64,000 bases of DNA from Streptomyces maremycinicus (GCF_001184025.1 NZ_BBYG01000018.1:124001-188000), one strand, 5' to 3'. Shown: positions 17,078 through 25,270, counted from the stretch's first letter. Notes: generated by a model from the letters alone, not told the origin. Numbers and translations: made by a program.

Positions 17078-17233
17078 ACGGACGATTGGACGATTGGGTT
17101 GCTACGACGTCATCACTGACGTCATCCTTCGGTACACCCGACACAATCGCTCGCGAAGTTGGGCCAACTGTGGGTTACTGCGACAAAGCGGTTCACATCG
17201 CGGTTCGCATCAGGGAATTCAGGGAGACGGAAC

Positions 17234-17467
17234 ATGGCCACCAAGGCTGAGAAGATCGTCGCCGGACTCGGCGGCCTCGACAACATCGAAGAGATCGAAG
17301 GCTGCATCACCCGGCTGCGCACCGAGGTCAACGACGCCTCGCTCGTCGACGAGGCCGCCCTGAAGGCCGCCGGCGCCCACGGCGTCGTCAAGATGGGCAC
17401 CGCGATCCAGGTCGTCATCGGCACGGACGCCGACCCGATCGCCGCGGAGATCGAAGACATGATGTGA
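17234..17467 (+). CDS. nagF: PTS EIIB component for GlcNAc
   Basis: The 77-aa soluble phosphocarrier EIIB. It takes phosphate from EIIA and passes it to the sugar during transport by the EIIC subunits. The phosphorylated cysteine is Cys24 in 'EIEGCITRLRTEV', the standard EIIB-glc type motif. 'KMGTAIQVVIGTDADPIAAEI' completes the fold. ATG 17234 has GGGAGA just upstream; the longer in-frame extension was rejected because it starts before a good ribosome site. EIIA (crr) is not in this window. Confidence 0.93.
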   Translation: MATKAEKIVAGLGGLDNIEEIEGCITRLRTEVNDASLVDEAALKAAGAHGVVKMGTAIQVVIGTDADPIAAEIEDMM

Positions 17468-17513
17468 GCCCCCGCGCTCACCGCTGAGGGTTCACATCCG
17501 GGAACCCGCTCAT

Positions 17514-17549
17514 GAGGGGCTCCTCCCGTCACCAGGGGAGGAGCCCCTC
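17514..17549. terminator. Hairpin terminator after nagF
   Basis: Perfect 14-bp stem (17514-17527 with 17536-17549), between nagF and rph. Confidence 0.8.
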
Positions 17550-17575
17550 GTGCGGGTGCGGCTAGGCTCAGCGCC

Positions 17576-18313
17576 ATGTCTCGAATCGACGGCCGCACCC
17601 CCGAACAGCTCCGCCCCGTCACCATCGAACGCGGCTGGAGCAAGCACGCCGAGGGCTCCGTCCTCGTCTCCTTCGGCGACACGAAGGTCTTCTGCACCGC
17701 CTCCGTGACGGAAGGCGTCCCCCGCTGGCGCAAGGGCAGCGGCGAGGGCTGGGTCACCGCGGAGTACTCCATGCTCCCCCGCGCCACCAACACCCGCGGC
17801 GACCGCGAGTCCGTCCGCGGCAAGATCGGCGGCCGCACCCACGAGATCTCCCGCCTCATCGGCCGCTCCCTGCGCGCGGTGATCGACTACAAGGCGCTGG
17901 GCGAGAACACCATCGTCCTCGACTGCGACGTACTCCAGGCCGACGGCGGCACCCGTACCGCGGCCATCACCGGCGCGTACGTCGCCCTGGCCGACGCCAT
18001 CACCTGGGCCCAGGGCAAGAAGCTCGTCAAGGCCGGCCGCCAGCCGCTCACCGGCACGGTGTCCGCGGTCTCGGTCGGCATCGTCGGAGGCGTCCCGCTC
18101 CTCGACCTCCGCTACGAGGAGGACGTCCGCGCCGAGACCGACATGAACGTCGTCTGCACCGGCGACGGCCGCTTCGTCGAGGTCCAGGGCACCGCCGAGG
18201 CCGAGCCGTTCGCCCGCGAGGAACTCAACTCCCTGCTGGACCTGGCCGTCCTGGGCTGCACGGAACTCACTGTCCTCCAGCGCGCGGCACTTGATACGGT
18301 CCTCGAAAAGTAA
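17576..18313 (+). CDS. rph: Ribonuclease PH
   Basis: A phosphorolytic 3'-5' exoribonuclease that trims tRNA 3' ends and takes part in RNA turnover; it works as a hexamer. 245 aa, normal length. Strong landmarks are 'MSRIDGRTPEQLRPVTIERG', 'GSVLVSFGDTKVFCTASVTEGVPRW', 'GWVTAEYSMLPRAT', 'RLIGRSLRAVID' and 'TIVLDCDVLQADGGTRTAAITGA'. Its pairing with rdgB downstream is common in bacteria. The 26 bp between the nagF terminator and its ATG must hold its promoter or leader. Confidence 0.97.
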   Translation: MSRIDGRTPEQLRPVTIERGWSKHAEGSVLVSFGDTKVFCTASVTEGVPRWRKGSGEGWVTAEYSMLPRATNTRGDRESVRGKIGGRTHEISRLIGRSLRAVIDYKALGENTIVLDCDVLQADGGTRTAAITGAYVALADAITWAQGKKLVKAGRQPLTGTVSAVSVGIVGGVPLLDLRYEEDVRAETDMNVVCTGDGRFVEVQGTAEAEPFAREELNSLLDLAVLGCTELTVLQRAALDTVLEK

Positions 18314-18428
18314 AGAGAACCCCAAGCGGGACGGCGGGCGGGAGCAACCACCCCGCCCGTTCCCGCGTCTTGGGCAGTACGCAGGTCAACGGGGGCCTCC
18401 TGGGCCTGACAAGGGGAGGAACACACTT

Positions 18429-18845
18429 ATGTCCACGGCCGCGAGCCGACGCCCGCAGCGGCGTCGCCGTACCGTCATAGCCGCCACCACGGCGGCCGTC
18501 GCCCTCACGGTGGGGCTGACGGTGACCGGCTGCGACGCAGTCAACAAGGCCCTGGACTGCGTCCAGACCGCCGACTCCATCGCCGACAGCGTCACCGACC
18601 TCCAGCAGGCCGTGGAGAACGCCGCGAACGACCCCACGCAGACGCGGGAATCGCTGACCTCCATCGAGAACAACCTCGACAAGATAGGCGACAAGACGGA
18701 CAACACCGACGTCAACAAGGCGGTCGACGACCTCCGGGAAGCCGTCACCAACGTCCGCACGGCCGTCGAGAACGGCGACAACACCCCCGACCTCAGCCCC
18801 GTCACGGACGCGGCGGGCGAACTGACCAAGGTCTGCACCCCGTAG
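18429..18845 (+). CDS. Small secreted lipoprotein
   Basis: 138 aa. Basic N-terminus (SRRPQRRRR), hydrophobic core, then a lipobox reading V-T-G-C, with Cys as the likely lipidated residue. The mature part is short, acidic and helical, with repeats of the 'DVNKAVDDLREAVTNVRTAVEN' kind suggesting a coiled coil, and ends with a lone Cys. I do not recognise a family. A good GGGGAGGA lies 9 bp before ATG 18429. It sits between rph and rdgB, and 36 bp separate it from rdgB. Confidence 0.75.
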   Translation: MSTAASRRPQRRRRTVIAATTAAVALTVGLTVTGCDAVNKALDCVQTADSIADSVTDLQQAVENAANDPTQTRESLTSIENNLDKIGDKTDNTDVNKAVDDLREAVTNVRTAVENGDNTPDLSPVTDAAGELTKVCTP

Positions 18846-18881
18846 GCCCGGGCCGGCCGCGGCGCCGGGATACTGGGGGGC

Positions 18882-19484
18882 ATGACCCGCCTGATCCTCG
18901 CCACCCGCAACGCCGGAAAGATCACCGAACTGAGGTCGATCCTCGCCGACGCAGGTCTGCCCCACGACCTCGTCGGCGCGGACGCCTACCCCGACATCCC
19001 CGACGTCCGGGAAACCGGCGTCACCTTCGCCGAGAACGCCCTCCTCAAGGCCCACGCCCTCGCCCGGGCCACCGGCCTCCCCGCGGTCGCCGACGACTCC
19101 GGCCTCTGCGTCGACGTCCTCAACGGCGCCCCCGGCATCTTCTCGGCCCGCTGGTCCGGCAAGCACGGCGACGACCAGGCCAACCTGGACCTGCTCCTGG
19201 CCCAGCTCTCCGACATCGCCGACGAGCACCGCGGCGCCCACTTCGCCTGCGCGGCGGCCCTGGCCCTCCCCGACGGCACGGAACGCGTGGTCGAGGGCCG
19301 GCTGAAGGGCGTGCTGCGCTTCGCCCCGGAGGGCACGAACGGCTTCGGCTACGACCCGATCCTCCAGCCGGACGGCGAGACCCGCACCTGCGCGCAACTG
19401 ACGCCCGCGGAGAAGAACGCCATCAGCCACCGGGGCAAGGCGTTCCGAGGACTGGTACCGGTGGTGCGGGAGCTGCTGGGCTGA
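18882..19484 (+). CDS. rdgB: RdgB/HAM1 non-canonical purine NTP pyrophosphatase
   Basis: Hydrolyses XTP, ITP and dITP to monophosphates, keeping deaminated purines out of nucleic acids. 200 aa. Signature motifs: 'LILATRNAGKITELRSIL' at the start, 'ETGVTFAENALLKAHALA', 'PAVADDSGLCVDVLNGAPGIFSARW' and 'GTNGFGYDPI', ending 'AEKNAISHRGKAFRGL'. All expected catalytic positions are there. Downstream, a strong hairpin separates it from the convergent tRNA-Leu gene. Confidence 0.96.
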   Translation: MTRLILATRNAGKITELRSILADAGLPHDLVGADAYPDIPDVRETGVTFAENALLKAHALARATGLPAVADDSGLCVDVLNGAPGIFSARWSGKHGDDQANLDLLLAQLSDIADEHRGAHFACAAALALPDGTERVVEGRLKGVLRFAPEGTNGFGYDPILQPDGETRTCAQLTPAEKNAISHRGKAFRGLVPVVRELLG

Positions 19485-19491
19485 ACCATGG

Positions 19492-19525
19492 AAGAGGGGC
19501 CGCCTGGTCGGGCGGCCCCGCTCTT
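19492..19525. terminator. Hairpin between rdgB and tRNA-Leu
   Basis: AAGAGGGGCCGCC (19492-19504) pairs with GGCGGCCCCGCTCTT (19511-19525), with one or two bulged positions. It lies between convergent transcripts and may serve both. Confidence 0.75.
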
Positions 19526-19529
19526 CGCG

Positions 19530-19614
19530 TGCGGCCGGTGGGACTCGAACCCACACGGGTGTGAACCCACTGGGACCTAAACCCAGCATGACTGCCAAAT
19601 TCCATCACGGCCGC
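19530..19614 (-). tRNA. tRNA-Leu, anticodon UAG
   Basis: A class II tRNA on the minus strand. The 7-bp acceptor stem GCGGCCG/CGGCCGC has discriminator A at 19530. The anticodon loop UUUAGGU is closed by CUGGG/CCCAG, so the anticodon is UAG (reads CUA and perhaps other CUN codons). The T arm carries GGUUCGAGUCC, and a long variable arm is present as expected for Leu. CCA is not encoded. Confidence 0.95.
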
Positions 19615-19668
19615 TCGATATCGGTCATCATGCTCGACCGGCGGCCCTCAGTGTACGGGCCTGCCGGG

Positions 19669-20629
19669 TCACCGGGCGAGTGGGACTCTGCCCTTCCGCC
19701 GACACCACGTCGCGGTCAGCGCATGGCAATTGGGGCAGAGCTAGCGCAGGTTTTCCCTGCGGTTGTCCCGCCATTCGCCGTTGACATGGTCGATCTGCAA
19801 GGTGATCGGGCGGCTGCGCCACTCGCCGGGGTTGCCGCACTCCGCACACGCGTACGGCACCCCGATTTCCGTCAGCGCCCGATGAAGCACGGCCCTGTTC
19901 GTTCGCCCGGCTTGCTCCGGCAGGACGACCAGCACGCGCTGCGCGCTCGGCGGAGGCGCGGGGCGCTCGGGCCGCCCCCAGGACCGGCGCGTGAAGTGGC
20001 CGGTGTCGAGATTCAGGCGGAAGGCGGCGCGTCGTACCCGCCGGTGATTCGTGTCGTTGACGTCCAGGCCGAGTCCACGCATGACGTCGGCATAGCTGGT
20101 GCAGGTCTGTACGAGCCTCCGCAGCGAGTCCTCGGGAATCGTCGCCCGGCGATGGGAGAAGTGGCCGACGTCGATGTGCTGGGTCGCCAACATGCGGCTC
20201 GGCGTCGCGCGGGATCGGCTGTCATCGGGGACACCCAGTGCTCGTGCCACGGCCCGCACGCTCGTGGCCGTGACTGCGGATTTCTTCCGGAGTGAAGGGC
20301 AGGTCCAGGTCGGCACGGTCGATGCCGGGAAAATGGCTGATGTCGATACCAGCAGCTTCGATGCGGCGTCGGATATGGGAGAGCGTCCCTGTGGCCGGGG
20401 CGGCGCCGAGTTTCAGGGCGACTTCCCGTAGTGAGGAGGATGAGGAAGCGGCTTCCGCGATGGCGGCGTCAGGATATTCACGCCACGGGCTGCACTTGGC
20501 GAAATGGCTCGTATCGAGACCGTGTCGTGTGACGTGCTCCTGCAACACCCGGCGTTGGCCGCCACTCGGACGAAGGCCGCGCTGCCGCATCAGATCGACC
20601 CAGTTGCGCGCCTCGGCGACCGCCGGCAT
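19669..20629 (-). pseudogene. HNH endonuclease pseudogene (frameshift plus amber stop)
   Basis: On the minus strand one HNH-type nuclease is spread over two frames. The first part (from ATG 20629, MPAVAEARNWVDLM) carries 'LDTSHF' and 'IDISHF' repeats and then loses frame near 20277-20291. The second frame continues 'SVRAVARALG', 'HIDVGHF', 'LDTGHFTRR' and the nuclease core 'YACAECGN' and 'ITLQIDHVNGEWRDNRRENLR'. It then hits TAG at 19741-19743. Read past that stop, the same frame gives LCPNCHALTATWCRRKG, exactly the missing second CxxC-H half of the HNH zinc site, ending at 19669. Two separate lesions make a decayed gene the best reading; sequencing error could explain one. It adjoins tRNA-Leu. 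Confidence 0.8.
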
Positions 20630-20765
20630 GAGCCGTTCCCTGCTGTATGCGTCCGATCGTCCGGCTGTGCCCCGCACGTCCGTACCCCCTCCGTCCCCGA
20701 CCGCCCGTTCGTGGTCTCGTACGGAGTAACGAATCGCTTATCGGACAGTCACGCCCGGAACGGAG

Positions 20766-20803
20766 GAGCGGCCCGTGTCGGGGGTTCTCGACGCGGGCCG
20801 CTC
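20766..20803. terminator. Hairpin terminator after bcp
   Basis: 15-bp stem with one mismatch (20766-20780 with 20789-20803), 20 bp past the bcp stop on the minus strand. Confidence 0.75.
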
Positions 20804-20823
20804 GGTGATGGAGGAAAGGGCCG

Positions 20824-21291
20824 TCAGATGCCCAGGTCCTTGATGATCTTGGCTACGTGGCCGGTGGCCCGGACGTTGTACAGGGCTCGCTCGACCTTGC
20901 CCTGTTCGTCGACCACGACGGTGGAGCGGATGACGCCCAGGTAGGTCTTGCCGTAGTTCTTCTTCTCGCCGTACGCCGCGTAGGCCTCGGTGACGGTGTT
21001 GTCGGGGTCGGCCAGGAGGGTGACCTTCAGGGATTCCTTGTCCCGGAACTTGCCCAGCTTCTCGGGGCTGTCGGGGGAGATGCCGATGACGTCGTACCCG
21101 GCGCCGGCCAGGAGTTCCAGGTTGTCCGTGAAGTCACAGGCCTGCTTCGTGCAGCCGGGGGTAAGCGCGGCGGGGTAGAAGTAGACGATGACCTTGCGGC
21201 CCTTGTGGTCCGACAGGGAGACCTGGTTGCCGTCGGCGTCGGGGAGGGTGAAGGCGGGGGCCACGTCCCCGGGCTGGAGTCGCTCGCTCAT
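20824..21291 (-). CDS. bcp: Thioredoxin-dependent thiol peroxidase (peroxiredoxin Q/BCP)
   Basis: Reduces hydrogen and organic peroxides using thioredoxin. 155 aa from ATG 21291 (MSERLQPGDVAPAFTLPDADG). The peroxidatic Cys47 lies in 'FYPAALTPGCTKQAC', and the resolving Cys52 five residues on is the arrangement of the BCP class. 'VIGISPDSPEKLGKFRDK' and 'GVIRSTVVVDEQGKVE' complete the thioredoxin fold. The longer frame upstream of 21291 runs antisense into the DUF3618 gene and was rejected. Confidence 0.95.
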   Translation of the reverse strand: MSERLQPGDVAPAFTLPDADGNQVSLSDHKGRKVIVYFYPAALTPGCTKQACDFTDNLELLAGAGYDVIGISPDSPEKLGKFRDKESLKVTLLADPDNTVTEAYAAYGEKKNYGKTYLGVIRSTVVVDEQGKVERALYNVRATGHVAKIIKDLGI

Positions 21292-21385
21292 CGGGCCAGC
21301 GTAACCGGGGGTCCTGACAGTGCGGCGGCGGGCGGAGCTGACAGACTGTCCAGAACAAGACACAGCTGACTTCGGAGGCCTTACC

Positions 21386-21715
21386 GTGGCGGAGACGTCG
21401 GACACCAGAACCCCGGCGCAGATCGAGGCGGACATCCGGGCCCGCCGCGAGGTGCTGGCGGAGACGCTGGACGAGATCGGGGTGCGGGTGCACCCGAAGA
21501 CCATCGTCGGGGACGCCAAAGCCAAGGTCGTCGCCAACGTCGACCACACGCTCGGGAAGGCCTATGTCCAGGTCAACCGTGCCGTGAGCGAGGTACGGGC
21601 GCAGTTCGTGGACGAGGAGGGCGCGCCCCGGCTGGAGCGGGTCGTGCCGGTGGCGCTGGTCGTGGTCGCCGTCGTGGGGCTGCTCACGTTCGGTGGACGG
21701 CGCCGCAAGGGCTGA
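21386..21715 (+). CDS. DUF3618 family membrane protein
   Basis: 109 aa from the GTG at 21386, which has GGAGG about 7 bp upstream. The DUF3618 motif is at the start: 'TPAQIEADIRARREVLAETLDEIGVRVHPK'. A helical stretch follows, then one C-terminal membrane segment (VVPVALVVVAVVGLLTFGG) and a basic RRRKG end, so it is a tail-anchored protein. The function is unknown. The family occurs across actinobacteria, often near membrane or stress genes. It is divergent from bcp. Confidence 0.85.
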   Translation: MAETSDTRTPAQIEADIRARREVLAETLDEIGVRVHPKTIVGDAKAKVVANVDHTLGKAYVQVNRAVSEVRAQFVDEEGAPRLERVVPVALVVVAVVGLLTFGGRRRKG

Positions 21716-21759
21716 TCCCCCGCATTCCCGCCGTGTCTCCCCGGGGTAGGTTCAGTGCT

Positions 21760-22116
21760 GTGAGCGCCAAGAGAGACGACCTGAGTACCACGCACGACAA
21801 GCTGCCCATCCGGATGCTGCACGACCGTGTGCTCGTGAAGCAGGAGACCGGCGAGGGTGAGCGGCGTTCGGGTGGCGGCATTCTGATCCCCGCCACCGCG
21901 GCCGTCGGTCGCCGGCTGGCGTGGGCGCAGGTCGTCGCGGTGGGACAGAACGTGCGGACCGTGGAGCCGGGTGACCGGGTCCTGTACGACCCCGAGGACC
22001 GTGCGGAGGTCGAGGTGCGGGGTGTCGCGTATGTGCTGATGCGGGAGCGCGATCTGCATGCCGTGGCGGCCGACCGGTTCGAGGGTTCGGAGGACTCGAC
22101 CGGGCTGTACCTGTGA
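21760..22116 (+). CDS. GroES-like co-chaperonin domain protein
   Basis: 118 aa from the GTG at 21760. It shows the Cpn10 pattern: 'PIRMLHDRVLVKQE', 'RRSGGGILIPATA' in the place of the mobile loop, 'AQVVAVGQNV', 'VEPGDRVLYDPED' and 'YVLMRERDLHAV'. It differs from ordinary GroES in loop sequence, and there is no groEL beside it, so it is a paralogue of uncertain role. A very strong terminator follows. Confidence 0.85.
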   Translation: MSAKRDDLSTTHDKLPIRMLHDRVLVKQETGEGERRSGGGILIPATAAVGRRLAWAQVVAVGQNVRTVEPGDRVLYDPEDRAEVEVRGVAYVLMRERDLHAVAADRFEGSEDSTGLYL

Positions 22117-22127
22117 AGTAGTGGGCG

Positions 22128-22161
22128 AAAAGGGCTGGTGACCATGGTCACCAGCCCTTTT
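22128..22161. terminator. Strong terminator with 16-bp stem and T-run
   Basis: AAAAGGGCTGGTGACC (22128-22143) and its exact complement (22146-22161) with a 2-nt centre, ending in TTTT. It isolates the GroES-like gene from the riboswitch transcript. Confidence 0.9.
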
Positions 22162-22189
22162 GTCGTTTCTTTGCTACGTTGGGAAGGAG

Positions 22190-22232
22190 CCCGACGAGAC
22201 GCGCCGTACCGGGACGAAGGAAAAGACGACGC
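22190..22232 (+). promoter_or_regulatory. Guanidine-III riboswitch
   Basis: This 43-nt stretch closely follows the guanidine-III (PRD1) aptamer as I remember it: CCCGACGAG, then GCGCCGTACC, GGGACGAAGGA and AAGACGACGC. The pseudoknot strands CCCG (22190-22193) and CGGG (22210-22213) pair; in the crystallised aptamer the equivalent pairing is CCGG with CCGG, so the change is compensated. The helix GCGCCGT/ACGACGC pairs except for one C-A. It lies 47 bp before a SugE/Gdx-type gene, the classic target. Ligand binding would expose the ribosome site. Confidence 0.85.
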
Positions 22233-22279
22233 ATCGCTGTGTCAGTGCGTTCGCGTTCGCGTCTCGGAGGTGCCTTCCC

Positions 22280-22600
22280 ATGGCCTGGGTTCTGCTCGTC
22301 GTCGCCGGTCTGCTGGAAGTCGGCTGGTCGGTCGGGATGAAGTACACGGACGGCTTCACCCGGCTCGTCCCGAGTCTGTTCACCGGCGCCGGCATCGTCA
22401 CCAGCATGCTGCTGCTGTCGTACGCCGCCCGCTCCCTGCCCATCGGTACCGCCTATGGCGTATGGGTGGGGATCGGGGCCGCGGGTGCGGCGGTGGTCGG
22501 CATGGTGGTGCTGGGGGAGCCGGCGACCGCCGCCCGGATCTTCTTCGTGTGCCTGCTGCTGGTCGCCGTGGTGGGGCTCAAGGCGACCGGCGGTCACTGA
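22280..22600 (+). CDS. gdx: Guanidinium exporter, SMR family (SugE/Gdx type)
   Basis: A four-TM small multidrug resistance protein of 106 aa that works as a dimer and exports guanidinium in exchange for protons. The essential Glu13 is in 'VVAGLLEVGWSVGMKYTDGFTRL', and Trp16 with the K-Y-T-D-G-F segment marks the Gdx branch instead of drug-exporting EmrE. 'PIGTAYGVWVGIGAAGAAVVGM' is the conserved TM3. GGAGG lies 9 bp before ATG 22280. The guanidine-III aptamer directly upstream confirms the substrate class. It converges on the penicillin-binding protein gene with 8 bp between stops. Confidence 0.93.
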   Translation: MAWVLLVVAGLLEVGWSVGMKYTDGFTRLVPSLFTGAGIVTSMLLLSYAARSLPIGTAYGVWVGIGAAGAAVVGMVVLGEPATAARIFFVCLLLVAVVGLKATGGH

Positions 22601-22608
22601 GGGGCACG

Positions 22609-25029
22609 TCAGTCCCAGCCGGCGGCCGTCAGCTGGGGTCCCGTCGTCGTGCCGACCGAGTTGCCGGTGTCTCCGGTCGTGCCGTCAGTGGTGCCGGTGG
22701 ATGTGCCGCCGTCGGTGGTGCCGGAGCTGGTGCCGGAGGTCGTTCCGTTGCTCGACGTGCCGCCGTCGGTGGTGCCGGTCGATGTGTTGCCGCTGGTCGT
22801 GCCGCCGTCGGTGGTGCCGGAGGTGGTGCTTCCGGTGGTGCCGCCGGTGGTGGTGCCGCCGGTCTGCCCCTGGGTCTGTCCCTGCGTCTGGCCCTTGGTG
22901 CTGTCGGCGCTCGGCGAGCTGCCGTCGGTCTCGTCGTCGGTGGGCTCGTCCTCGGAGGGCGGGGCCGAGGGGTAGGCGGACTGCTCGCCGCCCTCCTGGA
23001 TCTGGAGGTTGAAGTCCGAGGCCGGTGTCCCCTTCAGGGCGTTCTTGGTGAACTGCGCCCAGATCTCGGTCGGCGCGCCGCCGCCGTTGATGCGGGGCAG
23101 GCCCATGGCGCCCTTGAGGGACTTGTGGGCGGCGGTCTGCGGGTCCTGGCCCATGACCGCGACGACGGTGGCCAGGTCGGGGGTGTAGCCGGCGAACCAG
23201 GCCGCGGTGTCCTCCTCGGCGGTGCCGGTCTTGCCGGCGGCGGGCCGGTCGGCGGCGAGGGCCGCGGTGGCGGTGCCGTTCTGGACGACGCTGCGCAGGA
23301 CCGAGGTGGTGGTGTCGGCGGCCTCGCGGCTGACGACCTGGGAGGACTTCCGCTCGGGCAGGTCCACGACGTCGGCGCCGTCCTTGGTGACCTTCTCGAT
23401 CAGGGTGTACGTGCCGTGCTTGCCGTGGTTGGCGAGGGTGGCGTAGGCCTCGGCCATGTCCAGGACGCTCGCGGTGGCGGTGCCGAGGGCGATGGAGGGG
23501 TAGGGCTGGAGGTCGGGGGTGTCGGTCGGCAGGCCGAGCGCGATCGCGGTCTGCTTGACCTTCGCGGGGCCGACGTCGACGGCCATCTGCGCGTACACCG
23601 AGTTCACCGACTTGTCGGTGGCGGTGCGCACGTCGATGTTGCCGTAGTTGACGTAGTCCTCGTTCTCGGGGGCGTAGGTGCCGCCGCTCCAGCCCTGGAT
23701 GGGCCGCTTGTTGGTGCCGTCGTAGATCGTGTTGGGGGTGATCTGGCGGCCGTCCTGGGTCTCGGAGCCGTTCTCGACGGCCGAGGTGAAGACGAAGGGC
23801 TTGAAGGTGGAGCCGACCTGGAAGTCCTGGCGGGTGGCGTTGTTGGTGTACTGCTTGATGTAGTCGATGCCGCCGTACAGGGCGAGGACCTTGCCGGTCT
23901 TGGGTTCGACGGCGGCGCCGCCCGCGCGGACGTAGGTGTCCACCTTGCGGTTCTTCTTGTCGAGCTTCTTCATCAGCTTGTCGTTGACCGCGTCGACGAA
24001 GGCGTTCTGCTTCTTCTTGTCGATGGTGGTGGTGATGCGGTAGCCGCCGGAGTCGAGCTCGTCCTGGGTGACGATCTTGTTGTCGCGCAGGTAGTCCTTG
24101 ATCGCGTTGACGAGGTAGCCGCGCTGTCCGGACATGCCGGTGTCGGCGCCGGAGGTCTCCTTGACCGCGGGGAACTTCATGCCGGTGCGCGCGGACTCGT
24201 CGAGCCAGCCCTTGGTGACCATGCCGTCGAGGACGTAGTTCCAGCGGGCCTCGGCCGCGGCCTTGTTCTCGGGGTGGGCGATGATGTCGTACTCGCTGGG
24301 CGCGTTGACCAGCGCGGCGAGGTAGGCGCCCTGGGCCGGGGTGAGCTCGGCGGCCTCGATGCCGAAGTAGGCCTTGGCGGCGGCCTGCATGCCGTAGGCG
24401 TTGCGGCCGAAGTAGCTGGTGTTGAGGTAGCCCTCGAGGATGTCGTCCTTGGAGGTCTCGCGGTCCAGCTTGATGGAGATGAAGAACTCCTTCACCTTGC
24501 GGGTGACGGTCTGTTCCTGCGCGAGGTAGTAGTTCTTCACGTACTGCTGGGTGATCGTGGAGCCGGACTGCTTGCCCTTGCCGGTGGCGGTGTTCCAGCC
24601 GGCCCGCAGCATCGCCTTGGGGTCGATGGCGGACTCGGTGTAGAAGTCGCGGTCCTCGGCGGCCAGGACGGCGTGCTGGGCGTCCTTGGAGATCTGGGAG
24701 AGGTCGACGTTCTCACGGTTGACGGTGCCGTCGCGGGCGATCTCGGTGCCGTCGGCGTAGAGGTAGACGTTGGACTGCTTGGTGGCGAGCGCGTTGGCCG
24801 GAGGGATCTTGACCATGGAGTAGCCGAGGACGAAGAGTCCGGCGACGACCAGGACGCCGAGGACGAACGTGCCGAGCACCATCCGCCAGGTGGGCAGGAG
24901 CCGGCGCAGTCCGGTGCGCTTGGGTCGCTTCATCTTCTTGCCTTCCTGGCCACTTCCTCCGTCACCCGCCTCGGGGGCTCCGGGTGCCGAGCCCTCGGTG
25001 GGCTGCTGCGGCTGTGGCTCGTCACTCAT
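22609..25029 (-). CDS. Class A penicillin-binding protein (transglycosylase/transpeptidase)
   Basis: A bifunctional peptidoglycan synthase, 806 aa. After a Pro/Gln-rich cytoplasmic tail comes one membrane anchor (about 52-75). The GT51 glycosyltransferase follows, with 'HAVLAAEDRDFYTESAIDPKAMLRA', 'GSTITQQYVKNYYL' and 'KVKEFFISIKLDRE'. The transpeptidase holds SxxK as 'STFKPF', SxN as 'SVNS' and KTG as 'GKTGTAEE'. The last 110 residues are a Thr/Gly/Ser-rich tail built of GTTDGGTS-like repeats, probably wall-spanning. The start at ATG 25029 has an AAAGGAG 11 bp upstream; an in-frame 70-residue extension has none. Confidence 0.94.
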   Translation of the reverse strand: MSDEPQPQQPTEGSAPGAPEAGDGGSGQEGKKMKRPKRTGLRRLLPTWRMVLGTFVLGVLVVAGLFVLGYSMVKIPPANALATKQSNVYLYADGTEIARDGTVNRENVDLSQISKDAQHAVLAAEDRDFYTESAIDPKAMLRAGWNTATGKGKQSGSTITQQYVKNYYLAQEQTVTRKVKEFFISIKLDRETSKDDILEGYLNTSYFGRNAYGMQAAAKAYFGIEAAELTPAQGAYLAALVNAPSEYDIIAHPENKAAAEARWNYVLDGMVTKGWLDESARTGMKFPAVKETSGADTGMSGQRGYLVNAIKDYLRDNKIVTQDELDSGGYRITTTIDKKKQNAFVDAVNDKLMKKLDKKNRKVDTYVRAGGAAVEPKTGKVLALYGGIDYIKQYTNNATRQDFQVGSTFKPFVFTSAVENGSETQDGRQITPNTIYDGTNKRPIQGWSGGTYAPENEDYVNYGNIDVRTATDKSVNSVYAQMAVDVGPAKVKQTAIALGLPTDTPDLQPYPSIALGTATASVLDMAEAYATLANHGKHGTYTLIEKVTKDGADVVDLPERKSSQVVSREAADTTTSVLRSVVQNGTATAALAADRPAAGKTGTAEEDTAAWFAGYTPDLATVVAVMGQDPQTAAHKSLKGAMGLPRINGGGAPTEIWAQFTKNALKGTPASDFNLQIQEGGEQSAYPSAPPSEDEPTDDETDGSSPSADSTKGQTQGQTQGQTGGTTTGGTTGSTTSGTTDGGTTSGNTSTGTTDGGTSSNGTTSGTSSGTTDGGTSTGTTDGTTGDTGNSVGTTTGPQLTAAGWD

Positions 25030-25270
25030 GTGCTGCTGGACTCCTTTCGCGTCGTACGTTCCCGTACGCCTCGTAAGCCTCGTACGCCTTCTGCGTCCCT
25101 TGTTGAAGACTCTCGCACCAAGCGTTCCGTTCCCGACAATCGGCGCGCGTTCGGTCACATGCCGTGCCCGGAAAACGCGTGGCACGTGGCCGGAGCGGCG
25201 CACTAGGCTCCTGCGCTTCGGTGTCGAAGGGGGCACCAAGGGTGACTAGCGGGCGAGGAGGACGGTTGCC

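Noticed and set aside
19669..20629. Programmed readthrough or frameshift in the HNH gene
   Set aside because: No slippery site or readthrough context stands out, and two separate lesions make decay simpler.
22138..25206. 1022-codon plus-strand frame opposite the PBP gene
   Set aside because: Antisense shadow of a gene with full GT51 and transpeptidase motifs.
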